Of a DNA stretch of 40,885 nt, positions 8,784 to 18,209 are shown piece by piece. How positions within the stretch are numbered: the first letter of the stretch is position 1; each line of letters begins with the position of its first letter. Position numbers and translations under genes: made by a program. Source of the stretch: a virus. The stretch spans positions 1 through 40,885 of the IMG/VR virus record IMGVR_UViG_3300019762_000003, one strand, 5' to 3'. The notes under the pieces were generated by a model. It was not told where the DNA came from. It ran no database searches and saw only the letters and a program-made list of their open reading frames with translations.

Positions 8784-9047
8784 ATGATTAATAATAGTAT
8801 TATAAAAGTACCAAATAATCTTAATGATGAAATAAGTCTACGAAGGTTTTTAAAAACTTTAGTTACTCAAGTAGATACTTTATCAGGTTATAGAGGTGAA
8901 GTAGAAACAATAAGTAATAATAAAATAATAGAAGTTATACCTTCTACTACTTATGTGCAGACTGAAGCAGAACAAATAGTAGCTAATCAAATATTAATTA
9001 ATAATAAGCTTAATGAGTTATTAGGTTTATTACGAAATAGGGTTTAA
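8784..9047 (+). CDS. Hypothetical small protein, probably virion-associated
   Basis: An 87-residue protein whose ATG follows the nozzle stop codon directly. It is mostly helical: a Lys-Val-Pro-Asn entry, then LRRFLKTLVTQVDTL, and a C-terminal helix NNKLNELLGLLRNRV that could form a coiled coil. Small helical proteins next to the nozzle gene are common in podoviruses and may be needle, plug or assembly factors. I do not recognise a specific family. It is the last gene before the promoter at 9043. Confidence 0.7.
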   Translation: MINNSIIKVPNNLNDEISLRRFLKTLVTQVDTLSGYRGEVETISNNKIIEVIPSTTYVQTEAEQIVANQILINNKLNELLGLLRNRV

Positions 9048-9076
9048 TATTAATTTAATATTAAATTAGATATAAT
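9043..9076 (+). promoter_or_regulatory. Promoter of the shared phage class, before the GNAT gene
   Basis: TTTAATA at 9043-9049 and again at 9054-9060, then TATAAT at 9071-9076. Spacing matches the other elements exactly (28 bases from first heptamer to -10). The first heptamer overlaps the last codons of the previous gene. The ATG at 9082 lies 6 bases after the -10, close to the expected transcription start. Confidence 0.75.
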
Positions 9077-9081
9077 ATAAT

Positions 9082-9510
9082 ATGAATATAGAAAAAGCAA
9101 ACATTGAAGATTATCAGATTATTGTTAAGATGTTTTATAACTTCACTAAAGAAGTATATAAAACAATGACACTAGGTCCTAAGGCAACATTTCATAAACT
9201 AGTGTTAGGTTGGTATGCTAAAGGTATAGATATTCATGTAGTAAAGCAAAATAATAAGATTATTGGTTTTACTATGTGTTATGTTGATACTTTTGCTGGT
9301 ATACTTAATCCAGTATATAGATGTGAAGTAACATATGTAAAGCCTAAGTTTAGAAAAACAAGAGCTTGTTATATATTAATGACTGAAGTAATTAAACGAG
9401 CAGAGTCTGTTGGTTTAAAAGTACATTCTAAAGCCTCAACATATAATAATACTGAAAATTTACATAAACGATTAGGTGCAAAACAAATTTTTATAGAAAC
9501 GGAGAGATAA
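9082..9510 (+). CDS. GNAT-family N-acetyltransferase
   Basis: The 142-residue protein has the GNAT layout. An N-terminal strand-helix is followed by IGFTMCYVDTFAG (about 60-72), a V-x-P-x-F/R-K-T-R-A-CoA-binding turn with YVKPKFRKTRACYILM near 90-105, and a C-terminal TENLHKRLGAKQIF ending that matches the motif B region of the fold. Acetyltransferase genes often sit beside the ejection and portal genes in podoviruses; their targets are not known. No Shine-Dalgarno site lies upstream, and the start is almost on top of the predicted transcription start, so this mRNA may be leaderless. Confidence 0.8.
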   Translation: MNIEKANIEDYQIIVKMFYNFTKEVYKTMTLGPKATFHKLVLGWYAKGIDIHVVKQNNKIIGFTMCYVDTFAGILNPVYRCEVTYVKPKFRKTRACYILMTEVIKRAESVGLKVHSKASTYNNTENLHKRLGAKQIFIETER

Positions 9511-9512
9511 AA

Positions 9513-10442
9513 ATGAATTTAATTGACGAATTAAATACGTTACCAAAACGAGAACTAAAGTTTAATAGAGAGTTAAACTTTTCTAGATTTAATAAAGGCT
9601 TGATGGGTGGTATTACTGATGGTTTAGGACTTACTGATTATTCAGGACAAGAGCGAAGAGAAAGTGCAGCTCAAAAATCTGCTGATGCTGCTAGAAACGC
9701 TAGTTTAGCTATATCTAAAGAAAGTATAGCTTTTCAAAGAGAGCAATATAATGAATGGCAAAGTATATATGGACCTATACAAGAGCAATTAGCTGCTTAC
9801 TATAGTGATATAGATACTGCTAATAAGCAAGTAGTAGCACAGTTACAAGATGAAGCATCTAGTACTCAAGCACAAGAGACAGCGCTACAAGCAGAATTTG
9901 CACAACGTGGTATTTCTGGTAGTGGTATTGAAGCTGCAGCAATGACTAATATGGCTACTTCTTCTGCTCAAAATAGAGCTGGTATAAGATCATCTGCTGA
10001 AGAAATAAAAGCTCAAAATCAAATGAATTTCTTAGGTTTAGGTTTAGGACAAGGTACACAAATGTTAAGTGTTAATCAAGCTGCAAGCTCAGCAGGTGCA
10101 AACACACAAATGTCAGGTGCTAATAGTTTAAATAGTGTACAAACAGCATATGGTAATATGCAAAATCAAGCTAGAATGAATACTATGAGTACTTTAGGTG
10201 GTGTGGGTAGTTCAGCTATAGCAGCTAGTGATAGAAGATTAAAGAAAAATATTAAACTAATAGGTAATATTAGTGGTATTAATTTCTATGTTTGGACTTG
10301 GAATAAGAAAGCTAATAAGTTAGGATTATATGGTTATGATTATGGTGTTATTGCACAAGAAGTTAAAAAGAAATATAGAGTTAGATTTAAAGGTACCAAA
10401 TATATTGGTGTAAACTATAGTAAACTATTGGGAGATTTATAA
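9513..10442 (+). CDS. Ejection (internal virion) protein with C-terminal S74-type autocleavage domain
   Basis: A 309-residue protein. Residues about 45-230 are Ala/Ser/Gln/Gly-rich helix with repeated AQN and GAN patterns, typical of DNA-ejection proteins. The C-terminal 70 residues form a peptidase S74-like intramolecular chaperone: SDRRLKKNI with the Ser239-Lys244 dyad, then FYVWTWNKK, YGVIAQEV, and a final Tyr-rich strand. This domain usually folds and then cleaves itself from fibres and spikes; here it is attached to a probable internal protein. A ribosome site GGAGAGATAAA overlaps the GNAT stop. The stop overlaps the next gene (TAATG). Confidence 0.75.
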   Translation: MNLIDELNTLPKRELKFNRELNFSRFNKGLMGGITDGLGLTDYSGQERRESAAQKSADAARNASLAISKESIAFQREQYNEWQSIYGPIQEQLAAYYSDIDTANKQVVAQLQDEASSTQAQETALQAEFAQRGISGSGIEAAAMTNMATSSAQNRAGIRSSAEEIKAQNQMNFLGLGLGQGTQMLSVNQAASSAGANTQMSGANSLNSVQTAYGNMQNQARMNTMSTLGGVGSSAIAASDRRLKKNIKLIGNISGINFYVWTWNKKANKLGLYGYDYGVIAQEVKKKYRVRFKGTKYIGVNYSKLLGDL

Positions 10443-12040
10443 TGGTTGTAAGAGAAAAAGGAATATTTCAAAATAATGCTGAATATGCTGCTCAGGTACG
10501 AGAGGATGAAAGTAATAAAGCATTACAAAATGCTGGATATATTATTGACCCAGAAACTGGTGGTATTAAGTTACAAGAGGGTGGTGGATTTGAAGTACAA
10601 CAAGGTACTCAAGCTGACCTTCAACAACAACAAACTCAAAATTTAATTCAGCAACAACAAGCTCAATTACACTTAATTAAGAACCAAACAATGGGTAATA
10701 CAATACAAAATATGACTCAAAATTTTGTTGAGACTGGTGATGCTAATGTGCTACAAGATGGTATTCTAGAGAATCCTCATTTTGCTGAACGGTTACAAGC
10801 TAAAGGTATATATAGTGTATCACCAGTAAACTGGAGCGACCCAAAAGATTTATCATTACTTGAAGATGAAATTGGAAGTACTGCTTTTAATACTTTAGTA
10901 AAAGATTTTAAAGATGAGAATGGTAATATTATTATACCAGAAGATTTAAAACGTGAACTAAATAGTGGTATGTTCTTAATGAAAGATGCTCAAGGTAAAC
11001 CAACTATTGGTGATATTAATGACTTAGATGCTATGTTAAATAAGAACACTCGTAAAGGTAAACTATTAAGTCAAAACTTACAAAGTATTAATGAAACATT
11101 AAATAGTGCTATAACTAAAAGATTAACACCAACAGCTGATATGCAAAATGCTCAATATTTAGCTGGGTTAAAAACTGCATTAACTGGTTTAAATCCAGAT
11201 AGTGAAGAGTATAGCACAGTTAGTACTTTAATTAAAAGTATGGAATCAACTATGATGACAAGCAAAGAGAAAGATATTAGAACAGGTACAAAAGTTGCTG
11301 AACAAGCTAATCCTTTTACTTATGCTTTAGATACTGGTAATTATGATTCTATTAGTAATGATGATTTATTAAAACAAATTAATGTAGAGCAAGGAGTAGA
11401 TAAAAGTTTATTTACATCTCCAACAGGTGATTGGGCTAAACAAGGTCAAATATTAAGTACATTAAAAGATGGTATTGAATTAAATAATAAATATATACAA
11501 ACATTAAGTCCAACAGAATGGAAGCGAACTTATGATGATACAGGCAAATATTTAAACTTAGTTGCTAAATATACTAAAACTGATGCTGAAGGTAATGCAT
11601 CTATAGACCCAAAAGATATGAAAGCTTTATTAAGAGAAACTTCTGTTAATACTAGAATGGGTAAATACTTTGCAGCTTATCTTAAGGATACTTCAGGTAC
11701 AGCAGTAGCTGATGCTGAATTTGCAAGATTAATGAAAGTTGTTACTGGTGGTGAAGGTGCTAACTTAGAAGTATTTAAGAAAGCATTTAGTGAATTTGTT
11801 TCAGCAACTAAAGATTCATTAATTAATTCAGTTAAATCTACTGCTATTGGTAAAGAAGCTAATACAGTTAAAAGACTTAGAGATATTGGGTCATTAAAAA
11901 TAGATTATAATGAGCCAATAAGTATTAAGAAAAGTGAAAAATCTTTAAATAACTTTCCAAAGTTTAAAGAAGATGAACCTGGAATAATTGATAGAGCAAC
12001 AAAATGGACTAAAGATACATTTAATAGTTTATGGAATTAG
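10442..12040 (+). CDS. Probable ejection / internal virion protein
   Basis: A 532-residue, strongly helical, soluble protein. Residues about 52-80 are Gln-rich (QGTQADLQQQQTQ, then a second Gln cluster). The remainder is charged with few aromatic residues and no Cys. I do not recognise a conserved enzyme motif. It lies between an ejection protein with an S74 domain and the portal gene and is coupled to the former by TAATG. That is the position of the second internal virion protein in other podoviruses. The function is inferred from location and composition. Confidence 0.7.
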   Translation: MVVREKGIFQNNAEYAAQVREDESNKALQNAGYIIDPETGGIKLQEGGGFEVQQGTQADLQQQQTQNLIQQQQAQLHLIKNQTMGNTIQNMTQNFVETGDANVLQDGILENPHFAERLQAKGIYSVSPVNWSDPKDLSLLEDEIGSTAFNTLVKDFKDENGNIIIPEDLKRELNSGMFLMKDAQGKPTIGDINDLDAMLNKNTRKGKLLSQNLQSINETLNSAITKRLTPTADMQNAQYLAGLKTALTGLNPDSEEYSTVSTLIKSMESTMMTSKEKDIRTGTKVAEQANPFTYALDTGNYDSISNDDLLKQINVEQGVDKSLFTSPTGDWAKQGQILSTLKDGIELNNKYIQTLSPTEWKRTYDDTGKYLNLVAKYTKTDAEGNASIDPKDMKALLRETSVNTRMGKYFAAYLKDTSGTAVADAEFARLMKVVTGGEGANLEVFKKAFSEFVSATKDSLINSVKSTAIGKEANTVKRLRDIGSLKIDYNEPISIKKSEKSLNNFPKFKEDEPGIIDRATKWTKDTFNSLWN

Positions 12041-12050
12041 GAGTAAGTAA

Positions 12051-13874
12051 ATGAAAATAGATATAGAAACATTAAAAGATACATTTAAAATAGGTTATGA
12101 AACTTTTGTAGATTCTAGAATGGAGGCTTTGGAAATTTTAAATTTGTATCATAATAGACAATATACATCAGACCAATTAGTTACCCTAGAGAATCGTGGA
12201 CAACCACCAGAAACATTTAATATTATTAAATTATATAGTAGAATGCTAACTGGTTATTACTCTACTATTATTAATACTATTAATATACAACCAGTACAAC
12301 AAAGCGATATTACTAAAGCCACTTTAGTAAATGATACTATTGATTATATTTTTAGAGATAATGGTATGACTGCTGAGGGTGATAAGATTAAACTTGATGG
12401 TATGCTTAGTGGACTTATGGTTGCTTATATTGATGCTCAAGAGCAAGAAGAAACAGATGAGTTTGGTAGACACTTATATAAAGTTAAAATTAATCATGTT
12501 CCATCAGAAGAGATAGTACTAGACCCAATGAGTACTGAAGATGATTATAGTGATGCTAGGTTCTTACATAGATTTAAGTGGGTATCACAAGATGAAGCTG
12601 TTAGATTATATGGACAAAAGAAAGTTGATAAACTAGATAGTTATAGTAATCACTTAGATATCCAAGAAGCTGAATTTGCAACTATTTATAATAATGAATT
12701 TAGTGGCTATTATAAAGTGTTTGATAATTATTTAATAGTACAAACAGCTATTAAAGATGATGATGGTAAAACTTGGATGATTCATTGGAGTGGTGATGAG
12801 ATATTATTTAAGAAAGAACTTACTTATAAAGAAGTTAAGTTTCCTTATAGAGTAGAGAAATTACATACTTCAAATAAAGCAGAATATTATGGAATCTTTA
12901 GGGAGATTCTGAATACACAACATTCTATTAATCAAGCTTTAATTAAGATACAACTAATGGTTAATACAGAGAAAGTATTATATGAATCAAATTCAGTAGA
13001 TAATGTTGAAGAGTTTACAGAGCAAATTAATAGAGTAAATAGTGTGATTAAAGTTAATTACTTATCTGGTATTAAATTTGAGAATTTAACTAAAGATATT
13101 ATTGACCAATATACTATTATTGATAAAGCTTTAGATAGAGTACAACGAGTGTTAGGTATCAACGATAGTTTCTTAGGTATGGCTTATGCATCAGATAGTG
13201 GTAGAAAAGTACAGCTACAACAAAATCAGGCAGCTATGTCATTAAGATATGTATCTAGTAGATTTGAAAACTTTTATAAACTTTTAGGTTGGGATATTGC
13301 AAACTTAGTTAAACAATATTATACAGCACATCAAGTTATTAGAGTATCAGATGAATATGCTGGTAATAGATGGTTAGAGTTAAATCAACCACAACAAATT
13401 TGGGATGGTTATACTTATGGACCAGATGGTATGCCTCAATTATATACACCAATGGAAGAAGTATTAGACCCAGCAAATGGTGAAGTTAAGACTGATGAGG
13501 ATGGTGCTATTCTTATGGCTCCAGCAACAAGCCCAGCTACTAATATAGCTTTTAGTAATATTGATATTGAGATTACAGCTAGTTCATACAATGATGATGA
13601 TGAACAAGCACAAGCTCTGATTGATAATACTTTAAATGGTACAGTTGGTGGATTATTATCACAAGTGAATCCTGCGGGGTTCTTTAAGATGGCTGGACTA
13701 AGTATTAGAAATACTAAAGTTAAAGGTAGTGAAGAGATGTTTGCAATTTTGAATAATACTTCAATGATGTTAAACCCTCAACAACAACAAGCAATGCAAC
13801 AAGGGCAATTACAAGGTCAGGTTGGTGGTCAGTCTGGCAACCCATCTAATGCAACACCAAGATTACAAGGATAA
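12051..13874 (+). CDS. Portal protein (P22 gp1-like)
   Basis: A 607-residue protein with the P22-type portal N-terminus: ALEILNLYHNRQYTSDQ (about 26-42) followed by ENRGQPPETFNIIKLYSRML (about 47-66), the most recognisable signature of this family. The middle holds the wing and stem region, with WISQDEA-like and LHTSNKAEYYGIFREIL (about 272-288). The Gln/Gly-rich C-terminus (QQQQAMQQGQLQGQ) resembles portal barrel tails. Portal dodecamers form the packaging and exit channel, dock terminase and connect to the adaptor. Its location far from terminase, within the ejection cluster, is unusual but compatible with circular gene order. Confidence 0.85.
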   Translation: MKIDIETLKDTFKIGYETFVDSRMEALEILNLYHNRQYTSDQLVTLENRGQPPETFNIIKLYSRMLTGYYSTIINTINIQPVQQSDITKATLVNDTIDYIFRDNGMTAEGDKIKLDGMLSGLMVAYIDAQEQEETDEFGRHLYKVKINHVPSEEIVLDPMSTEDDYSDARFLHRFKWVSQDEAVRLYGQKKVDKLDSYSNHLDIQEAEFATIYNNEFSGYYKVFDNYLIVQTAIKDDDGKTWMIHWSGDEILFKKELTYKEVKFPYRVEKLHTSNKAEYYGIFREILNTQHSINQALIKIQLMVNTEKVLYESNSVDNVEEFTEQINRVNSVIKVNYLSGIKFENLTKDIIDQYTIIDKALDRVQRVLGINDSFLGMAYASDSGRKVQLQQNQAAMSLRYVSSRFENFYKLLGWDIANLVKQYYTAHQVIRVSDEYAGNRWLELNQPQQIWDGYTYGPDGMPQLYTPMEEVLDPANGEVKTDEDGAILMAPATSPATNIAFSNIDIEITASSYNDDDEQAQALIDNTLNGTVGGLLSQVNPAGFFKMAGLSIRNTKVKGSEEMFAILNNTSMMLNPQQQQAMQQGQLQGQVGGQSGNPSNATPRLQG

Positions 13875-13877
13875 TAA

Positions 13878-16625
13878 ATGTTTAATGAAGAAATAGTTAA
13901 AATGTCAGAGAGTATGTCTAAAGAAGATACTCTTATGTCAATATATGAACAAGGTGATGAAACTGCAAATGCTTATATACATGAACAAGCTGCAGCAGGT
14001 AAAACAAAAGCCGAAACACTTGAAGGTTTATTTATGTTAGGTAATGAACAACCTACTCAACAAGAGCAACCTATTCAACAAGAGCAACCTATAGTTCAAA
14101 GAGAATCTTTACAACCATCAACTCTACAGTCAACAGGTAGTGAATCTGGTGGGATGCTAGGAATGAACTTAAGTAGTGTTCGTAATCAAGACTTACCAGA
14201 AAGTTATTATATACAAAAAGATTTAGAAGAGCAATCAAAAGCTTTAGCTGAGAAAGCACAAAAAGAAGCTAATGAACTAGGTTTTTCAGAACCTTATATA
14301 GACCCATTAACTGGTAATGAAGTTGGTAGTGTACAACCTGAGGGAGCTATGCCAGATTTACCTATTGCTTTTGGTAAATTAGCAACATTTGGTATTGCAT
14401 CAGCAGCTGGTTATGGTGGTTATAAGATGGCTACTGGTCTTGCATTTAAAGAAGCTAAAGCTTTAACTCAATATGCTAAAAAAGATCCAAAGTTTGCAGA
14501 AGATATGTTAGATGCAGTTAAGTTTGCTAAGGAGAATAATATACCAATACCTAAAGCAGTATGGCAAGATGATAAAATAGTTAAAACAGGTAATAGTTTT
14601 TTAGATGTTAAATTAACTAATATTAGAGAGAATTATAAAGATTTAGAATATGATACTATGAGTAAAGCACTATCTAATATTGCTGAAGGTCCTGTAACAT
14701 CTACTGAGATTAGTAAAATGTTCCAACATGATATGAGTAAAAAATATGATGAATTTGCTCAAATTAGTAAGCAAAAATGGGATGCTTATAATGAACAAGC
14801 TGAAAATATTGGATTAAGTAAAAATGCTCAAAAACAGTTTATGCAGAGAGTTGATGAAGCTTTACCTAATGCTGATACTACTGTTAAAAATTTTATTAGT
14901 AGAACTTTATTTAAGAATAAAGAAGAGGGTACTATGTTTATTAAGCAGTTAGATGAAGAGGCTACTACTTTAAAAAATAGAATTAAACAATTTCCAAGTA
15001 AATTATCTAAAACTGAGGCAGCTACTAAAACTAGATATGAATCAGAATTAAGGTCTAAACTAAGAGATATAGCAAAAACAGAATCTGAGATGCTTAATAA
15101 ACCACTAGAATTATCAGATTTAGTAGCTGCTAAACAAGCTATTAATAATAAGATGTTTGTTAAAGGTGGTGCAATTAGTACAGGTAATAAACTTGAGAGA
15201 AAACACTTACTTGATGTTAATGAAATCTTAGATAAGCAAATTGAGTCTATGAGTTCACCACAAGCAAGACAAGCATTAGCGGATGCTAGAGAGTCATCTA
15301 AACAAACATTTGAAACATTTGGTTATGATTTAACTGGTGTTAATAAAGGTCAGAAGACTGATTTATCTGGTAGTGTAATTAAAGAGAATGAAATTGGTAC
15401 TATTAAAGAGTTTGAAAAAGAATTAATGAGTGAAAATGTTGATGTAGCTTTACAGAAATTTAAAAAGTATGAAACTTTATTAGATAGTCCAGAGAGTGTT
15501 AAACAAGCTAAAAAGCTTTATGTTAGTAAATTATTTGGTTTAGATTTATCTAAATTAACTAGTGAAACAGGACTACAAGGTTTACAATTAGATGATAAAT
15601 TACTTAGTCAAGGTTTAACTAAAGCTTTAGATTCTGAAGCTAGTAGAAAATTAACAAAAGATATTTTTGGTGATGAAGGTTTTAAAAACTTAGTCGCATT
15701 GAAAAAACTAGATAGATTACTTAAAGCTAAAATTAGTAGCGATAGTACTACTTGGTGGAAAGAAGCAACTTCTGGATTTGATTCTACTATTGGTGGTGTA
15801 GTTATGGGAACCACAAAGTTATTAAAATCAGCTACAACTGATATATTAACTTATCCATTCTTAAATAAAAGTCAAAAGTATAATACTTTGATTATTAACA
15901 AATTAACTAAAGAATTAGATAAAGCAAATGGTAAACCTGGAACAGTGCAGAAACTTATTAATGAACTAGATACTATGTTAAATAGTGGTGGTTATAAAAA
16001 TGTTGATGAGATGAATGCTGCAGCTGGTGGTGGTAGAGGTTCTATTGATAGTCCGATGGGTAGAGAATATGATTTAGGTACTAAAGGTGATAAAGCTTCA
16101 GTATTTCAAGTTGATGAAACTCATATTGGTGTAGATATGTTACCTATTAAAACAATGAAGCAAGGTTTAGGTACTAAATTTATAGATGATGTTATTAAAG
16201 AATTTCCAGATAAGAAAATATTAATAACTGAAGATACTACACCAGGAGCTAAAGAATTTTTTAAAAAGATGATGGCTAAGTATCCAGGTAAGTTTGTATT
16301 AGATGATGGTGTTAAAGTTGCTGGACTTACTGGAATCTTAGGAGCTTCAGTAGCTGCACCACAAGATGCTAATGCTGGTAGTTTTAAGAAGTTACCCCCA
16401 GCTGAAATTAGAAAACAAACTGATGATTTAGAATGGCTAGTTTATGCTGATATTCAAGAACTTATAGAAATAGGAACACAATATACTAAAAGTAAAAATT
16501 TTAGTAAAGACTCTGAGCATTATAAGAAGATTGAAGCGATAATGGAAAAGATGTATACTAAGTCTAAATCTGGTAAAATTGTAACACCTAGAGAATTTTA
16601 TGAATTAAGGAAAGCTATTAAATAG
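13878..16625 (+). CDS. Large ejection protein
   Basis: A 915-residue protein, largest but one in the genome. Residues about 55-72 carry a short QQEQP tandem repeat. A hydrophobic Gly/Ala stretch FGKLATFGIASAAGYGGYK near 165-183 could cross or insert in a membrane. Long Lys/Glu-rich helices fill 190-700. A C-terminal segment near 750-810, with MKQGLGTKFIDDVIKEFPDK then a Pro-Gly-Ala-Lys-Phe-Phe motif, resembles the acetyl-CoA-binding core of GNAT folds; that is a weak similarity. A second hydrophobic patch GLTGILGASVAAP follows. Size, helicity and position next to portal fit the large core/ejection protein. It ends inside the convergent minus-strand helicase gene. Confidence 0.7.
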   Translation: MFNEEIVKMSESMSKEDTLMSIYEQGDETANAYIHEQAAAGKTKAETLEGLFMLGNEQPTQQEQPIQQEQPIVQRESLQPSTLQSTGSESGGMLGMNLSSVRNQDLPESYYIQKDLEEQSKALAEKAQKEANELGFSEPYIDPLTGNEVGSVQPEGAMPDLPIAFGKLATFGIASAAGYGGYKMATGLAFKEAKALTQYAKKDPKFAEDMLDAVKFAKENNIPIPKAVWQDDKIVKTGNSFLDVKLTNIRENYKDLEYDTMSKALSNIAEGPVTSTEISKMFQHDMSKKYDEFAQISKQKWDAYNEQAENIGLSKNAQKQFMQRVDEALPNADTTVKNFISRTLFKNKEEGTMFIKQLDEEATTLKNRIKQFPSKLSKTEAATKTRYESELRSKLRDIAKTESEMLNKPLELSDLVAAKQAINNKMFVKGGAISTGNKLERKHLLDVNEILDKQIESMSSPQARQALADARESSKQTFETFGYDLTGVNKGQKTDLSGSVIKENEIGTIKEFEKELMSENVDVALQKFKKYETLLDSPESVKQAKKLYVSKLFGLDLSKLTSETGLQGLQLDDKLLSQGLTKALDSEASRKLTKDIFGDEGFKNLVALKKLDRLLKAKISSDSTTWWKEATSGFDSTIGGVVMGTTKLLKSATTDILTYPFLNKSQKYNTLIINKLTKELDKANGKPGTVQKLINELDTMLNSGGYKNVDEMNAAAGGGRGSIDSPMGREYDLGTKGDKASVFQVDETHIGVDMLPIKTMKQGLGTKFIDDVIKEFPDKKILITEDTTPGAKEFFKKMMAKYPGKFVLDDGVKVAGLTGILGASVAAPQDANAGSFKKLPPAEIRKQTDDLEWLVYADIQELIEIGTQYTKSKNFSKDSEHYKKIEAIMEKMYTKSKSGKIVTPREFYELRKAIK

Positions 16626-16629
16626 CTTT
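16611..16629. other. 19-bp palindrome at the convergent gene ends
   Basis: AAAGCTATT at 16611-16619, a central A, and AATAGCTTT at 16621-16629. It contains the stop codons of both converging genes (16623-16625 plus, 16618-16620 minus), which overlap by 8 bases. No U-rich tail is present on either side, so termination activity is uncertain. Confidence 0.6.
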
Positions 16630-17853
16630 ACCTTCATATGTTGAGTTATTGAAGTCTTCCTTCTTACTCACCTTTTTATATACTTGTTCAGATATTCCAT
16701 TCTTTACAAGTATATGATGTACAGTAGTAGATTTACTACCGTTTACATTTACTACTCTATCTCTTCTTTGTATAAATTTACTTCCACTATAGTCTGAGGA
16801 CATAATAACGAAAGATTCAAGATGCGATAAATCGACACCCTCCGCATGTGAAGACGAACTATAGATACTAGCATTCTTGAAGTGCCTCTCCAATAGTTTA
16901 CGCTCACCGACAAAATGGCACATAATACCAACACCTTTAGTATCTCCGAATGTTTTTTTGACATAATTAATTTTCTCCAAATTTCCTAACTCTATATAAT
17001 AATCATCTATCTTAACAACACCAGACTCTAACATATGTAATGTAGTTCTTAACTTCATAGTAGTGTCACAAACTAGTTTTAAACTAGGTAATGATATTAA
17101 TCGATTAATACCTAATGAACCAAGCCAAACATCAACTATGTTATCTTGAACTAGAGTATTATATAAACTTTTAGTTATATCATCTAACTCAACATAATGA
17201 ACCTTATCTACTGCTTGTACATTACTATCAATACCAGCATCTTCTTGTGTCATATAAACTGTAAATGAATCTATAATAGGCATAAGCTTCTCTAAATTAG
17301 CTTTATCATATTGTTGTATTTCTCTACCAGCAGCTTTTATATAGTAAGGTTTACCAAACTCTCTATGAAAATCATAAAAGTTCTTATGTCTAAATGGTTT
17401 ATACTTACTAATACACATTTGATGGTATATACCATTTGGTGACTCTACTATTGCAGTACCAGATAAATGAATATGTGGTAAGTTCCAACATAAAGTTCTA
17501 ATTGTTTTAATTCTTTGTGAAGGTTTGGCAAGTGTACCTAAGTTATGACTCTCATCAATAATAACTAAATCATAATCATCTTTATTTAACTTATGTGCTT
17601 GCTCATAATTAGTAACATAATACTCATGTTGTAAACCAAGCTCTACATCATCAATAAATTTATTCCAACCAGGTATAGCATTCTTTTTAGTTAAAATCAA
17701 AATAGATTTAATCTTAGTACTCTTCTCAGCTATAAGTAAACTGGTGAGTGTTTTACCACTCCTAGGTTTACCAGCCAAATATACATAACCTTTAACTTTT
17801 AGAATATTCCAACAAGCTTCAGCTTTTTCTATTTGATGTAGGAAAGGTTTCAT
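16618..17853 (-). CDS. SNF2/SF2-type helicase
   Basis: The start is ATG 17853, which overlaps the stop of the VRR-NUC gene (ATGA) and follows GAGGAAC; an upstream in-frame start would only add 15 residues from the other gene. The 411-residue protein has Walker A GKPRSGKT at 28-35, DESH at 100-103, LSGTAI near 132-137, and a degenerate motif VI FIQRRDRVVNVNGS near the C-terminus. These mark an SF2 ATPase of the SNF2/DEAD type, which would remodel or unwind DNA. It is encoded directly after a VRR-NUC nuclease, a pairing often seen in phages and suggestive of joint work in recombination or repair. It is the last gene of the minus block. Confidence 0.85.
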   Translation of the reverse strand: MKPFLHQIEKAEACWNILKVKGYVYLAGKPRSGKTLTSLLIAEKSTKIKSILILTKKNAIPGWNKFIDDVELGLQHEYYVTNYEQAHKLNKDDYDLVIIDESHNLGTLAKPSQRIKTIRTLCWNLPHIHLSGTAIVESPNGIYHQMCISKYKPFRHKNFYDFHREFGKPYYIKAAGREIQQYDKANLEKLMPIIDSFTVYMTQEDAGIDSNVQAVDKVHYVELDDITKSLYNTLVQDNIVDVWLGSLGINRLISLPSLKLVCDTTMKLRTTLHMLESGVVKIDDYYIELGNLEKINYVKKTFGDTKGVGIMCHFVGERKLLERHFKNASIYSSSSHAEGVDLSHLESFVIMSSDYSGSKFIQRRDRVVNVNGSKSTTVHHILVKNGISEQVYKKVSKKEDFNNSTYEGKAI

Positions 17854-18209
17854 TTTGTTTGTTCCTCTACATATTGTTTTACTTGTTGAAAGTTCCAAGC
17901 TAATAAAGCTAAACCACCCATATCTATAACATTATTAAGTTTATGTATTTGTAATACTTCACCATCTCTTAATTTTGATTTGTCTAATATAGTGATTTTA
18001 CCATCATTACCAATTAGTAAATGTTTCATCATTTTATTATAGTTAGCTTCAGTCTTAACTTCTACTGCAAGATATCTAAGTATCCCATTAATAGGATAAC
18101 CACATTGTAAGTCTGCTTCTCCAGCTTTAGTATAGACACCATTAATAGCTTTACCTTTAATCTTATCTATAGCTTTTATAATTTTACTTTGATAAGCACT
18201 TTCAGTCAT
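17850..18209 (-). CDS. VRR-NUC domain nuclease
   Basis: A 119-residue protein made of a single PD-(D/E)XK-like VRR-NUC domain: an N-terminal helix SAYQSKIIKAIDKI, then KAGEADLQCG with Asp33, then LAVEVKTE with Glu50 and Lys52 as the expected metal and catalytic residues. A C-terminal GGLALLAW strand and a QQVKQYVEEQ helix follow. Small stand-alone VRR-NUC proteins in phages act as Holliday-junction-type or flap nucleases. It begins directly after the stop of the upstream gene and overlaps the SNF2-like gene by ATGA. Confidence 0.85.
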   Translation of the reverse strand: MTESAYQSKIIKAIDKIKGKAINGVYTKAGEADLQCGYPINGILRYLAVEVKTEANYNKMMKHLLIGNDGKITILDKSKLRDGEVLQIHKLNNVIDMGGLALLAWNFQQVKQYVEEQTK

